Shown: positions 34,279 to 43,035, counted from the first letter of the stretch. The stretch is DNA of 64,000 nucleotides from Mycobacterium asiaticum (GCF_001673635.1 NZ_LZMH01000002.1:62001-126000); one strand, 5' to 3'. Program-made: numbers and translations. Notes: generated from the sequence alone by a model not told the origin.

Positions 34279-35586
34279 ATGGCGTGGGACTTTTCCACCG
34301 AGCCCGAGTTCGAGAAGAAACTGCAGTGGGTCCGTGAGTTCGTCCGCGACGAGGTCGAGCCGCTTGAGGTGCTGTTCCCGGGCTGCGAGTTCCTGCCGCT
34401 GAACGAGGAGCGGCGAAAGATCGTCGACCCCCTCAAGCAGCAGGTGCGTGATCAGGGCTTATGGGCGCCGCATCTGGGCCCCGAACTCGGGGGGCAGGGC
34501 TTTGGCGCGGTGAAGTTGACGCTGATCAACGAGATATTGGGCCGCAGCCCCTGGGCGCCAATCGTATTCGGAACCCAGGCACCCGACACCGGCAACGCGG
34601 AGATCTTGGCCCGCTTCGGCACCCAGGAGCAGAAGGACCGCTACCTGGCCGGTCTGTTGTCCGGCGAGATCTTCTCCTGTTTCTCGATGACCGAACCCCA
34701 GGGCGGCGCCGATCCGCGCGTCTTCAACACCCGCGCGGTACAAGACGGGGACGACTGGGTGATCACCGGGCGGAAGTTCTTCTCCTCCAACGCATCCGTC
34801 GCCTCGTTCTTCATCGTCGTCGCGATCACCGATCCCGACGTACCGGTCCACTACGGGGCCTCCACATTCCTGATTCCGGCCGGAACACCGAGCCTCACCA
34901 TCGAGGCCAATCACCACTTGGTCGGATCGGATCCCCATGAACCGGGACACGCACTGGTCCGCTACGACGACGTGCGGGTGGGTGCGGACGCTCTACTGGG
35001 CAAGCCCGGCCAAGGTTTCCTGATCCTGCAGACACGACTGGCCGGCGGCCGGCTGCATCATGCGATGCGCTCGATCGGGTTGGCCCAGCGGGCCGTCGAG
35101 ATGATGGCCCGGCGCGCGAAAAGCCGTTTCACCCAGGGTAGTTCGCTGGCCGACAAGCAGCTTGTGCAGGAGTTCATCGCCGACTCCTACACCGAGCTGA
35201 CACCGTTCCGCCTGACCGTCCTGCATGCCGCTTGGCTGATCGACAATGGTGACGAGCGCGCGGCTCGCGCGGAGATCGGCGTCTGTAAGATCCTGGCCTC
35301 GCAGGTGCTCAAATCCATTGCGATGCGGGCGATTCAAGTGCACGGTGCACTCGGGCTCAGCGACCAGCTGCCGTTGGTGAACATGCTGCTCGGTGGCATT
35401 GCGCTCGGACTGGCCGACGGGCCTACCGAGGCGCACAAGGTCAACCTGGCCCGCATGCTGCTCAAGGGCTATGAGGCCGAGGAGGGTGAATGGCCCCGTG
35501 AGATGCTGGACGTCCGCCGCGAGGCTGCCCGGGCAAAGTACGGCGACCTGATCGATCGCGTTCCGGCACTGCCGGATTCACCATGA
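34279..35586 (+). CDS. acyl-CoA dehydrogenase, ACAD10/11-like
   Basis: This 435-residue protein is a full-length flavin acyl-CoA dehydrogenase: FSMTEPQGGADPRVF (FAD/substrate loop), WVITGRKFFSSNA, and the C-terminal helical domain. Where ordinary ACADs have a Glu in YEG, this one has Asp380 in LADGPTEAHKV, the sequence style I associate with the ACAD10/11 and LvaC group acting on 4-phosphoacyl-CoA. AGGAG precedes ATG 34279. It overlaps the TetR gene by 4 nt. Confidence 0.92.
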   Translation: MAWDFSTEPEFEKKLQWVREFVRDEVEPLEVLFPGCEFLPLNEERRKIVDPLKQQVRDQGLWAPHLGPELGGQGFGAVKLTLINEILGRSPWAPIVFGTQAPDTGNAEILARFGTQEQKDRYLAGLLSGEIFSCFSMTEPQGGADPRVFNTRAVQDGDDWVITGRKFFSSNASVASFFIVVAITDPDVPVHYGASTFLIPAGTPSLTIEANHHLVGSDPHEPGHALVRYDDVRVGADALLGKPGQGFLILQTRLAGGRLHHAMRSIGLAQRAVEMMARRAKSRFTQGSSLADKQLVQEFIADSYTELTPFRLTVLHAAWLIDNGDERAARAEIGVCKILASQVLKSIAMRAIQVHGALGLSDQLPLVNMLLGGIALGLADGPTEAHKVNLARMLLKGYEAEEGEWPREMLDVRREAARAKYGDLIDRVPALPDSP

Positions 35587-36185
35587 GCGATCGGGTCACC
35601 GCGGCCGTCGAGCGAGCGCTCGACGATCGGCAGCGTGAGGCCACCGAGGAGGTGGAACGCATCCTGGCCGCGGCGGTCCGGGTGATGGAGCGGGTGGCGC
35701 CCGAGCCGCCCCGGGTAAGCGACATCGTCGCCGAGGCCGGGTCGTCGAACAAGGCGTTCTACCGCTATTTCGCCGGAAAGGACGATCTCATCCTGGCGGT
35801 GATGGAACGCGGCGTCGCGATCGTGGTGTCCTACCTGCAGCATCAGATGGCCAAGCACTCCCGTCCCCGAGACAAGGTCGCGTGCTGGATCGAGGGCACC
35901 GTGGCACAGGTCGCCGACCCGCAGCTGAGCAGCATGAGCAGTGCCGCTGCTCGGCAAATGTCGAATGGCCCTGCCGCCGACCAGGAAATGCTGCGGCCGC
36001 TGCGTGACCTGCTGGTCGAGCCGGTCACCGCCCTGGGCAGCTCGGACGTCCATCGCGACGTCGACGCGGTCTACGGGTGCACGATTGCGATGATGCGTCG
36101 GTATATGGGCTCGGCCAACCGGCCCGGCCCAACGGACATCGAACATTTGGCGCGGTTCTGTCTGCGCGGACTGGGAGTCGATTGA
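35583..36185 (+). CDS. TetR/AcrR family transcriptional regulator
   Basis: This 200-residue regulator has a TetR DNA-binding domain (ERILAAAVRVMERVAPEPPR, DIVAEAGSSNKAFYRYFAGK) and a C-terminal domain with a conserved AARQMSNGPAADQEM loop. The ATG overlaps the acyl-CoA dehydrogenase stop (ATGA) and the stop overlaps the next gene's ATG (TGATG), so it is embedded in the operon and probably controls it in response to an acyl-CoA. Confidence 0.9.
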   Translation: MSDRVTAAVERALDDRQREATEEVERILAAAVRVMERVAPEPPRVSDIVAEAGSSNKAFYRYFAGKDDLILAVMERGVAIVVSYLQHQMAKHSRPRDKVACWIEGTVAQVADPQLSSMSSAAARQMSNGPAADQEMLRPLRDLLVEPVTALGSSDVHRDVDAVYGCTIAMMRRYMGSANRPGPTDIEHLARFCLRGLGVD

Positions 36186-37153
36186 TGCGCGCGATCGTGT
36201 GCAATGCCTACGGCCCGCCGGAGGATCTGGTGTTGACCGAGGTCGCCGATCCGGTGCCGGCGCCGGGTCAGGCGTTGGTGCGGGTGCACGCCGCGGCGGT
36301 CAACTTTCCTGATGTGCTGTTCGTCGCGGGCAAGTACCAGGTCCGGATCCCGCCGCCGTTCACTCCGGGCAACGAGATCGCCGGCGAGGTGGTAGCGGTC
36401 GGCGAGGGCGCATCGTTGCAGCCGGGACAGCGGGTGTTCGGTACCACGTTCGGTGCCTTCGCTGAGCTGGCACTGCTGGACGCGACCATCGCCCAGACCG
36501 TTCCCGACGGCGTCGACTTCGGTTCGGCGGCGGCCTTCGGGGTGACCTACCGCACCGCATACCACGCACTGCGGTCGGTAGCCCAAGTGGCAGAAGGTGA
36601 TTGGGTGGTGGTGCTGGGCGCCGCAGGCGGAGTCGGGCTGGCCGCGGTCGATCTTGCGGTGGTCATGGGAGCGCGGGTGCTGGCCGCCGCGTCCAGCCCG
36701 GAGAAGCTGCAGTTGTGCCGTGAGCGCGGGGCGCAGGCCACCGTCGACTACGACAACGAGGATCTGAAGTTGCGTATCCGCGAACTCACCGGGGACGCCG
36801 CGCGCGTCGTGCTTGATCCGGTCGGCGGGCCTTACGCGGAGCCGGCGCTGCGCGGCCTGGCGCGCGGGGGCACCTTCGTCACCCTGGGCTATGCGGCGGG
36901 CACGATTCCGGCGATCCCGCTCAACCTGGTGATGCTCAAGGACGTCACCATCCGAGGGATGGAGATCCGCACCTTTTTGGACGACTATCCCCAGGAATGC
37001 ACTCGCGATATCGCCGAGCTGTCACAGCTGTTCGCCGACGGCAAGATCCGCCCTTACATCGGCGCCCGCTTTCCGCTGGCCGAGACCGCCGCGGCCCTGC
37101 GCTATGTCGCCGACCGCAAAGTGCTCGGCAAGGTGATCATCGACGTCACCTAA
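36185..37153 (+). CDS. NADPH:quinone oxidoreductase family protein (zinc-independent MDR)
   Basis: This 322-residue medium-chain dehydrogenase/reductase lacks the catalytic-zinc Cys pattern but has the NADPH loop VLGAAGGVGLAAVDLA. The FPDVLFVAGKYQVRIPPPFTPG segment is typical of the quinone oxidoreductase/enoyl reductase branch, so enoyl-CoA reduction or quinone reduction is possible. It closes the operon; a large palindrome follows. Confidence 0.9.
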   Translation: MRAIVCNAYGPPEDLVLTEVADPVPAPGQALVRVHAAAVNFPDVLFVAGKYQVRIPPPFTPGNEIAGEVVAVGEGASLQPGQRVFGTTFGAFAELALLDATIAQTVPDGVDFGSAAAFGVTYRTAYHALRSVAQVAEGDWVVVLGAAGGVGLAAVDLAVVMGARVLAAASSPEKLQLCRERGAQATVDYDNEDLKLRIRELTGDAARVVLDPVGGPYAEPALRGLARGGTFVTLGYAAGTIPAIPLNLVMLKDVTIRGMEIRTFLDDYPQECTRDIAELSQLFADGKIRPYIGARFPLAETAAALRYVADRKVLGKVIIDVT

Positions 37154-37160
37154 GTGTGCC

Positions 37161-37216
37161 GAGCAGACGCGAAAGTACCCTTGCGAGGCCCACTTAGGGG
37201 GCTTTAGCGTCTGCTC
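37161..37216. repeat. intergenic inverted repeat (GAGCAGACGC family), likely bidirectional terminator
   Basis: The arms GAGCAGACGCGAAAGTACCC (37161-37180) and its imperfect complement 37197-37216 enclose a 16-nt loop, exactly between convergent stops at 37153 and 37241. The same arm sequence recurs at 56355-56417. Confidence 0.7.
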
Positions 37217-37240
37217 GCGAGAGAGGGTGACCCGCCGGAA

Positions 37241-39115
37241 TCAGGGGGTGACGATGTTGAAGTTCGCATCCGGCTGTTCGAGCACCGCCAACAACGATTG
37301 CAGCGCCGCCTGGTCACCGGACAACTCGAGCCCCGGCGATGTGAAGTCACCGATTGCGACGAGCAACAGCCGGATCTTGTTGGCCAGCTTGACCGTTACG
37401 GTCGCGGTGGCGGGGTCGGCGGCTGCCTTGCGGTGCACCAACACACCGTTGCGCAGGGTCAGCCGGTAGTTCGTGGCGACGTCGTCGAACGTGACGTCGA
37501 TGGCGATGTCCAGGTCCCAGCTGCCCGGTCCGTTGACCCTGATGGCCAACCCGTCGAAGACCTGTTCGGGCGTCAACTGCGCCAGCAGCGTCGGCGAACT
37601 GACCTGCCCCGCCGTGCCGAAGTTGCCCGCCCGCAGTTCGGTTGCGCCGCTCATGAAGAAATTGCGCCAGGTGGCGTTCTCGGCACCGTAGCCCAGTTGC
37701 TCCAAGGTGTCGGCGTACAGCTCGCGTGCCGCGGCATGGTGCTGGTCGGTGAACATCGCGTGGTCGAGCAACGTTGCAGCCCAGCGGAAGTCGCCCGCAT
37801 CGAACGCGGTACGGGCCAGCTCGACCACCCGCTCCAGCCCGCCCAGCGCCTCGACATAGCGTGGCCCCAGCGCCTCGGGCGGGTGCGGCCACAACCGTCC
37901 CGGATTGCCGTCGAACCAGCCCATGTAGCGCTGGTAGACGGCCTTCACGTTGTGGCTGACCGATCCGTAATACCCGCGGGCATGCCAAGCCTGGTCCAAT
38001 GCCGGTGGCAGCTCGAACATCTCGGCGATCTCCACGCCGGTGTAGCCCTGGTTCAACAACCGCAAGGTCTGATCGTGCAAATAGGCATACAGGTCTCGCT
38101 GCAAAGACAGGAATTCGACGATGCGCTCGTGCCCCCAGGTCGGCCAGTGATGGGAGGCGAACACCACGTCGGTGCGGCCGGCGAACGCGTCGATGGCCTC
38201 CGTCAGGTAGCCAGCCCAGGCGTGCGGATCACGCACCAGCGCACCGCGCAGCGTCAGCAGGTTGTGCAGGTTATGGGTGGCGTTCTCGGCCATGCACAGC
38301 GCGCGGAATTGCGGGAAGTAGAAGTGCATTTCGGCCGGCGCCTCGGTGCCGGGCGCCATCTGGAATTCGATCTCGACGCCGTCGATGGTGTGCGTCTCCC
38401 CCGTGGCCCGGACGTCCACGGTCGGGACGATCAGCCCCACCTCACCGGTGGACGGCGTCTGGCCCAACCCGCAACCCACCTGTTCCTGCGGGCCCCGCGC
38501 CAGTTGTGAGCCATACATGTAGGTCGCGCGGCGCAGCATCGCCGGGCCCGCATACACGTTCTCCTGCACGGCATGTGCGGTGAAGCCCTCGGGCGCCAGG
38601 ATCGCGACCTCGCCCGCGTCGACGTCGGCCTGCGACGTCACGCCCAGCACGCCCCCGAAATGGTCGACGTGGCTGTGGGTGTAGATCACGGCGACCACCG
38701 GTCGGTCACCGCCACGGTGCGTGCGATACAGCTCCAGCGCCGCGCGCGCCACCTCGGTGGACACCAGGGGATCAATGACGATGACCCCGGTGTCGCCCTC
38801 GATGAAGCTGATGTTGGAGATGTCGAAACCGCGGACCTGATAGATGCCCGGTACCACTTCGTAGAGGCCCTGCTTGGCGGCCAGCGTCGACTGCCGCCAC
38901 AGGCTGGGGTGCACCGAGGTGGGCGCGGGGCCGGTGAGGAAGGAGTACGCGTCGTTGTCCCAGACCACCCGGCCGTCGGCGGCCTTGATGACGCATGGCG
39001 ACAGCGCGGCGATGAAGCCGCGGTCGGCGTCGTCGAAATCCCTTGTGTCGTCCAGAGGTAGCGTGTGCGCGCGATGTGCCGATTCGATGACCGCGGTGGG
39101 CGGCTTGTGCTCCAT
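37241..39115 (-). CDS. alkyl/aryl-sulfatase, MBL fold (SdsA1-type, Rv3762c)
   Basis: This 624-residue enzyme has the full SdsA1/Pisa1 layout: MBL domain with THSHVDHFGG (HxHxDH intact), the MAENATHNLHNL and FASHHWPTWG motifs, the dimerisation domain (FDAGDFRWAATLLDHAMFTD) and a C-terminal SCP2-like domain. It hydrolyses sulfate esters of alkyl chains. The canonical metal motif contrasts with the altered copy at 17579. ATG 39115 has AAGGTG upstream; GTG 39124 is an alternative. Confidence 0.93.
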   Translation of the reverse strand: MEHKPPTAVIESAHRAHTLPLDDTRDFDDADRGFIAALSPCVIKAADGRVVWDNDAYSFLTGPAPTSVHPSLWRQSTLAAKQGLYEVVPGIYQVRGFDISNISFIEGDTGVIVIDPLVSTEVARAALELYRTHRGGDRPVVAVIYTHSHVDHFGGVLGVTSQADVDAGEVAILAPEGFTAHAVQENVYAGPAMLRRATYMYGSQLARGPQEQVGCGLGQTPSTGEVGLIVPTVDVRATGETHTIDGVEIEFQMAPGTEAPAEMHFYFPQFRALCMAENATHNLHNLLTLRGALVRDPHAWAGYLTEAIDAFAGRTDVVFASHHWPTWGHERIVEFLSLQRDLYAYLHDQTLRLLNQGYTGVEIAEMFELPPALDQAWHARGYYGSVSHNVKAVYQRYMGWFDGNPGRLWPHPPEALGPRYVEALGGLERVVELARTAFDAGDFRWAATLLDHAMFTDQHHAAARELYADTLEQLGYGAENATWRNFFMSGATELRAGNFGTAGQVSSPTLLAQLTPEQVFDGLAIRVNGPGSWDLDIAIDVTFDDVATNYRLTLRNGVLVHRKAAADPATATVTVKLANKIRLLLVAIGDFTSPGLELSGDQAALQSLLAVLEQPDANFNIVTP

Positions 39116-39176
39116 CGGAATCACCTTGCCAAACGCGTGCAGCCTCGGAAAGGCAAAACAAATATTTCGTCGTACC

Positions 39177-39182
39177 TAGAAT
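39177..39182 (+). promoter_or_regulatory. candidate -10 hexamer TAGAAT for lpqH
   Basis: TAGAAT is a good sigma-A type hexamer 75 nt upstream of lpqH. No clear -35 is seen; CATACT at 39200 is another candidate. lpqH has its own Shine-Dalgarno sequence, so it is not leaderless. Confidence 0.3.
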
Positions 39183-39257
39183 TTCGTCCACTTACCGCGC
39201 ATACTGCCGGGGCGGTCCTCAAAGACGATGGGCCGGTTTACGGGCAAAGGAGCACAG

Positions 39258-39728
39258 GTGAAGCGTGGGCTGACGGTCGCGGTAGCCGGAGCGGCCATTC
39301 TGGTTGCGGGTCTTTCCGGATGTTCGAGTGACAAGCCGAAATCGGGTGGCGGGTCTTCAAGCGCGGCAAGTAGCGGAGGCGGCAGCGCCTCTGGCACAAA
39401 GGTCCTCATCGACGGGCAGGACCAGCACGTCACCGGGTCGGTCGTGTGCACGACGGCGGCCGGCAATGTCAATATCGCGATCGGCGGGCAGGCGGCCGGC
39501 ATCGCCGCGGTGCTCAGCGACGCCAATCCCCCGGAGGTGAGGTCGGTCGGACTTGGCAGCGTCAACGGCGTAGTGCTGGGCTACACCGCCGGAACCGGCC
39601 AGGGCAAGGCCGAGGCCACCAAGAACGGCAACGCCTACAAGATCACCGGAACGGCCACCGGTATCGACGCGGCCAACCCGATGTCACCGGTCAACAAGCC
39701 GTTCGAGATCGACGTCACCTGCTCCTGA
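39258..39728 (+). CDS. lpqH: 19 kDa lipoprotein antigen LpqH
   Basis: This 156-residue lipoprotein has a signal ([20 protein letters not shown]) with lipidated Cys22 in LSGC, a Ser/Gly-rich linker and the conserved domain ([37 protein letters not shown]) with two Cys. It is the orthologue of Rv3763, the TLR2-active 19 kDa antigen. GTG 39258 follows AAAGGAG. The linker differs from the tuberculosis one as far as remembered, as is usual. Confidence 0.97.
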   Translation: MKRGLTVAVAGAAILVAGLSGCSSDKPKSGGGSSSAASSGGGSASGTKVLIDGQDQHVTGSVVCTTAAGNVNIAIGGQAAGIAAVLSDANPPEVRSVGLGSVNGVVLGYTAGTGQGKAEATKNGNAYKITGTATGIDAANPMSPVNKPFEIDVTCS

Positions 39729-39740
39729 CAAGCTGACGCC

Positions 39741-41246
39741 CTAGCCTGACGACGACGCGGTCGGCTGCCGTCCATTACTCGGCAGCCGTACCGCTAATTC
39801 GGTGTGCCCGGGCGAGCTGTTGACGGTGATCGTCCCGTTGTGGGCCTTGACAACTGCCGAGACGATCGCCAGACCCAGTCCGGTGCTGCCGCCCTTGCGG
39901 GACCGCGAGGTGTCGCCGCGAGCGAACCGTTCGAACACCTCCGACTGCTGGTCCCTGGGAATTCCGGGGCCGTTGTCGATCACCTGCAGCAGCGTGTGCG
40001 TCGGCTCGGCGCTGAGGCGGGTGGTGACGACGGTGCCCGGGCCGGTGTGGATGCGCGCGTTGGCGAGCAGGTTGGCCACCACTTGGTGCAGGCGGGCCTC
40101 GTCGCCGGTCACCATCACCGGTTCCGGCGGCAGGTCGAGTTCCCACTGGTGATCCGGCCCAGCGATGTGTGCGTCGCTGACAGCGTCGACCGCCAACCGG
40201 GACAGGTCCACCGGTTCGCGTTCCAAGGGTCGACCGGAGTCCAGCCGGGCCAGCAGCAGTAGGTCCTCGACGAGACGCGTGATCCGTTCGGTCTCCGACG
40301 CCACCCGGCTCATCGCGTGCGCCACCGCTTCCCGGTCGTCGCCCATGCGCTGCGCCAATTCGGTGTAGCCGCGGATCGCGGCCAGCGGCGTGCGCAGTTC
40401 GTGGCTGGCGTCGGCGACGAATTGGCGAACCCGGGTCTCGCTGGCCTGCCTAGTCGACAGGGCCGCCGCGATGTGGTCGAGCATGCGGTTGAGCGCTGAA
40501 CCGAGTTGGCCCACCTCGGTGGCGGGGTTGGCATCGGGCTCGGACACCCGCACAGGCAGCTCGACCTCACCGCGGTCCAACGGCAGATCCACCACCTTGG
40601 TCGCGGTCTGGGCGACCCGTCGCAACGGCGCCAACGCCTGACGGATGATCACCGCTCCGGCGGTGGTGGCCGCGACGAGCGCGATCAGAGTCACGATGCC
40701 GAAGATGATCAGCATCCGCAGTTCGGTGGCGTCGATGTTGGACATGGACAGACCGGTGACGATGACGTCGGTCCGGTTGCGGCTCGGAGCGGCGACGACA
40801 CGGTAGCGCCCGAGGCCATCGAGGTCGAGGGTGACCGGCGTGCGGCTGCCGGCGATCTCCTCCAGCTGGTGCTGCGCGGTCGGCGTCAATGCATCCCGGG
40901 CGCCGCTGCCCGTCAGATAACCGGCGTCCACTGTCCTGCCGTTGCTGACCACCGCTGCGACCATGCCGGCCGGCTGGCCGGGCGCGTCGAGAAACCTTGG
41001 GCCTGGGCCGGTCTTGACGTAACGCGGCTCGTGGCGGCGCGGCGGTTCGGGATACAGCAGCGACGAACGGTAGGAGGTGCCGCTGAGTTGGCTGTCGAGT
41101 TGGGCCACCAAATGGTGGCGCAGCGCCAATTCAGTGGCTGCGGTGATGCCGACGCAGACGATTGCCAGGACGGCGATCTGGCCGACGAGCAGCCGCAGTC
41201 GCAGCGACCAGACCCGGGGCCCGCTAGCGCGCCGGCTTGAGGACAT
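39741..41246 (-). CDS. tcrY: sensor histidine kinase TcrY
   Basis: This 501-residue kinase has an N-terminal TM (LVGQIAVLAIVCVGITAATE), a periplasmic sensor, a second TM (IFGIVTLIALVAATTAGAVI), HAMP, the H box DASHELRTPLAAIRGYTEL, and the catalytic ATPase with DNGPGIP and STGLGLAIV. It phosphorylates TcrX. The start overlaps the tcrX 3' end by 23 nt. Orthologue of Rv3764c. Confidence 0.95.
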   Translation of the reverse strand: MSSSRRASGPRVWSLRLRLLVGQIAVLAIVCVGITAATELALRHHLVAQLDSQLSGTSYRSSLLYPEPPRRHEPRYVKTGPGPRFLDAPGQPAGMVAAVVSNGRTVDAGYLTGSGARDALTPTAQHQLEEIAGSRTPVTLDLDGLGRYRVVAAPSRNRTDVIVTGLSMSNIDATELRMLIIFGIVTLIALVAATTAGAVIIRQALAPLRRVAQTATKVVDLPLDRGEVELPVRVSEPDANPATEVGQLGSALNRMLDHIAAALSTRQASETRVRQFVADASHELRTPLAAIRGYTELAQRMGDDREAVAHAMSRVASETERITRLVEDLLLLARLDSGRPLEREPVDLSRLAVDAVSDAHIAGPDHQWELDLPPEPVMVTGDEARLHQVVANLLANARIHTGPGTVVTTRLSAEPTHTLLQVIDNGPGIPRDQQSEVFERFARGDTSRSRKGGSTGLGLAIVSAVVKAHNGTITVNSSPGHTELAVRLPSNGRQPTASSSG

Positions 41247-41928
41247 AGCCTGCGCCGCGCAGCGTGTGGATCATGGGTTCGCGCCCGCTGTCGATCTTCT
41301 TGCGCAGGTAGGAGATATACAGCTCGACGATGTTGGATCGCCCGCCGAAGTCGTAGCTCCAAACGCGGTCCAGGATCTGTGCCTTGCTCAGCACCCGCTT
41401 GGCGTTGCGCATCATGAACCGCAGCAGCTCGAACTCGGTGGTGGTCAACGAGATCGGTTCGCCGGCGCGGGTCACCTCGTGGCTGTCTTCGTCGAGTACC
41501 AGGTCGCCGACGACCAGCTGGGCGCCGCTGTCGACCGTGGTAACCCCGGTGCGGCGCAGCAGCGCGCGCAGCCGCAGCACGACCTCCTCGATGCTGAACG
41601 GCTTGGTCACGTAATCGTCTCCGCCAGCGGTCAATCCGGCGATTCGGTCTTCGACCGCGTCCTTGGCCGTCAGCAGCAGAACCGGCAATCGAGGATTCTC
41701 CCGGCGCAGCTTCTGCAGGACTTCCAGGCCGCTTATGTCGGGCAGCATCACATCCAGCACTACTACGTCGGGGCGTTCGGCGCGGGCGGCCGCCACGGCC
41801 GAGGCACCGTCACCGGCTGTCGCGATGTTCCAACCCTCATAGCGCAATGCCATCGACACCATCTCGGCGAGAACGGGTTCGTCGTCCACCACCAGCACGG
41901 TGACCGGTTGGCCGTCGGCGCGGCACAT
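41224..41928 (-). CDS. tcrX: response regulator TcrX
   Basis: This 234-residue OmpR/PhoB-type regulator has a receiver with the phosphoacceptor Asp in VVVLDVMLP, Thr and Lys in LLLTAKDAV and VTKPFS, and a winged-helix DNA-binding domain ending RTLRGAGYVLKPAR-like. ATG 41928 matches the remembered orthologue Rv3765c; a GTG at 41964, 7 nt after a GATACT hexamer, is a serious alternative (246 residues). It controls its own operon in M. tuberculosis. Confidence 0.94.
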   Translation of the reverse strand: MCRADGQPVTVLVVDDEPVLAEMVSMALRYEGWNIATAGDGASAVAAARAERPDVVVLDVMLPDISGLEVLQKLRRENPRLPVLLLTAKDAVEDRIAGLTAGGDDYVTKPFSIEEVVLRLRALLRRTGVTTVDSGAQLVVGDLVLDEDSHEVTRAGEPISLTTTEFELLRFMMRNAKRVLSKAQILDRVWSYDFGGRSNIVELYISYLRKKIDSGREPMIHTLRGAGYVLKPAR

Positions 41929-42030
41929 GATCACGCGTTCAACGGAACTTCTGGGAGCCGCCACGGGTTCCAGTATCCGTACCCGGATAGGGCAACGCTA
42001 TGGCATCCCTGTGCTTGACCTGTGAAACAC

Positions 42031-42070
42031 AAACGGCCGCGTGACCGTCGATGCGGTCACGCGGCCGTTT
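42031..42070. terminator. perfect 17-bp hairpin between operons
   Basis: AAACGGCCGCGTGACCG (42031-42047) is exactly complementary to 42054-42070, with the loop TCGATG. It lies downstream of the minus-strand gene at 42084 and upstream of tcrX, so it probably terminates the small membrane-protein operon. The flanking T-run is short. Confidence 0.7.
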
Positions 42071-42083
42071 CCCCGATGCTGTG

Positions 42084-42239
42084 TTAGTACCAGTAGCGCC
42101 TGCCGGCCACTGGGCGGCCGACCGAACCCATGGCCCACATCACCGCGCCCACAATGAGCAGAATCACCCCGAGCACGGTCAACAAATGCACGCCAAACAC
42201 AAATCCGAGGATGAGAAGGATGGCACCGACGACAATCAT
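42084..42239 (-). CDS. small hydrophobic DUF6131-like protein
   Basis: This 51-residue ORF, too short for most ORF callers, reads MIVVGAILLILGFVFGVHLL and continues as a second TM ending in GRPVAGRRYWY. The pattern matches the DUF6131 family of small mycobacterial membrane proteins. AAAAGGAAA precedes the ATG. It follows the gene at 42252 by 12 nt, forming an operon closed by the hairpin at 42031. Confidence 0.78.
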   Translation of the reverse strand: MIVVGAILLILGFVFGVHLLTVLGVILLIVGAVMWAMGSVGRPVAGRRYWY

Positions 42240-42251
42240 GGCGATTTCCTT

Positions 42252-42503
42252 TTAACTAGCAGGGATGTGATCAATTGATTGCAGGGCGCTCGGCTGCGGT
42301 AACTGCGGCGCGTGGCAATCCTTTACTTTTGGATTCACGCCCATGTAATTCAGCGGTCCGGCAATCACCGTGACCGCAACGGTTCCCGCTGAGGCACAAC
42401 TGGTTTCCTGACCTTTGAAGTAGCCGCGCTGCCAGGCTGCGAGGATCCCTATGAGCAGCCAGATCAACACAATCGCACCTAGAATTCCGCGACCTCGCAC
42501 CAT
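42252..42503 (-). CDS. small single-TM membrane protein
   Basis: This 83-residue protein has one TM (ILGAIVLIWLLIGILAAW) near the N-terminus, then an extracytoplasmic domain with two Cys (TSCASAG, KDCHAPQ). ATG 42503 has GGAGG 5 nt upstream. Function unknown; cotranscribed with the DUF6131-like gene. Confidence 0.75.
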   Translation of the reverse strand: MVRGRGILGAIVLIWLLIGILAAWQRGYFKGQETSCASAGTVAVTVIAGPLNYMGVNPKVKDCHAPQLPQPSALQSIDHIPAS

Positions 42504-42608
42504 AGCGGCCTCCGTTGTTCCCGAAACAATTCCCGTGCAGCACAGCGTTGCCCGTTGTACGCGTGCCTAAACATGAAAAAGGGCCGCAAGTTCGCCCGTC
42601 AGGCCGTT

Positions 42609-43022
42609 CTAAGCGGGGTGATCGGCGAGCCACATTGCGGCGCGCCTTTTGGACGCGCGGGACAGCCACGCATCCTGAATCAGTTCCGACAACTCGGTGA
42701 CGCTGATTTCGGCCAACCGGGCGGCGCGCACCAGCACCGAGGGATGCCCGTCGAAGTGGCTGGTGCTGAAAAACGGCGAGTTAGGGTCTTGGACCAGGGC
42801 CAGCTTGTCGCTCTCGGACTCCACCCACAGCATGATCACGTCGGGATAGCGTTGCCCGGTCGCCGGATCGACCGCATCCGGTTGCGGAGTTCGGAAGAAC
42901 ACGAACGACTTTCCGCCCACCTGGTAGATGGCGTTGCCCTTCGGCCCCTCAAGCTTCTTCACATGCGGCATCGCGGCGGCGAGCCGGTGCACATCGTTGA
43001 CTTTCGCGGGCCGATCAGCCAT
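42609..43022 (-). CDS. MmcQ/YjbR family protein
   Basis: This 137-residue protein begins ADRPAKVNDVHRLAAAMPHV, the MmcQ/YjbR start, and has the VLVRAARLAEISVTELSELIQDAWLSR end typical of this CyaY-like/winged fold. Function unknown, sometimes called DNA-binding. ATG 43022 lies 7 nt after a TATCGT hexamer. It diverges from the endolysin-like gene. Confidence 0.82.
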   Translation of the reverse strand: MADRPAKVNDVHRLAAAMPHVKKLEGPKGNAIYQVGGKSFVFFRTPQPDAVDPATGQRYPDVIMLWVESESDKLALVQDPNSPFFSTSHFDGHPSVLVRAARLAEISVTELSELIQDAWLSRASKRRAAMWLADHPA

Positions 43023-43029
43023 GCCCGCG

Positions 43030-43035
43030 ACGATA
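43030..43035 (-). promoter_or_regulatory. -10 hexamer TATCGT of a probable leaderless promoter
   Basis: On the minus strand TATCGT is 7 nt before the ATG (first base 43022) of the MmcQ/YjbR-like gene. Confidence 0.5.
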
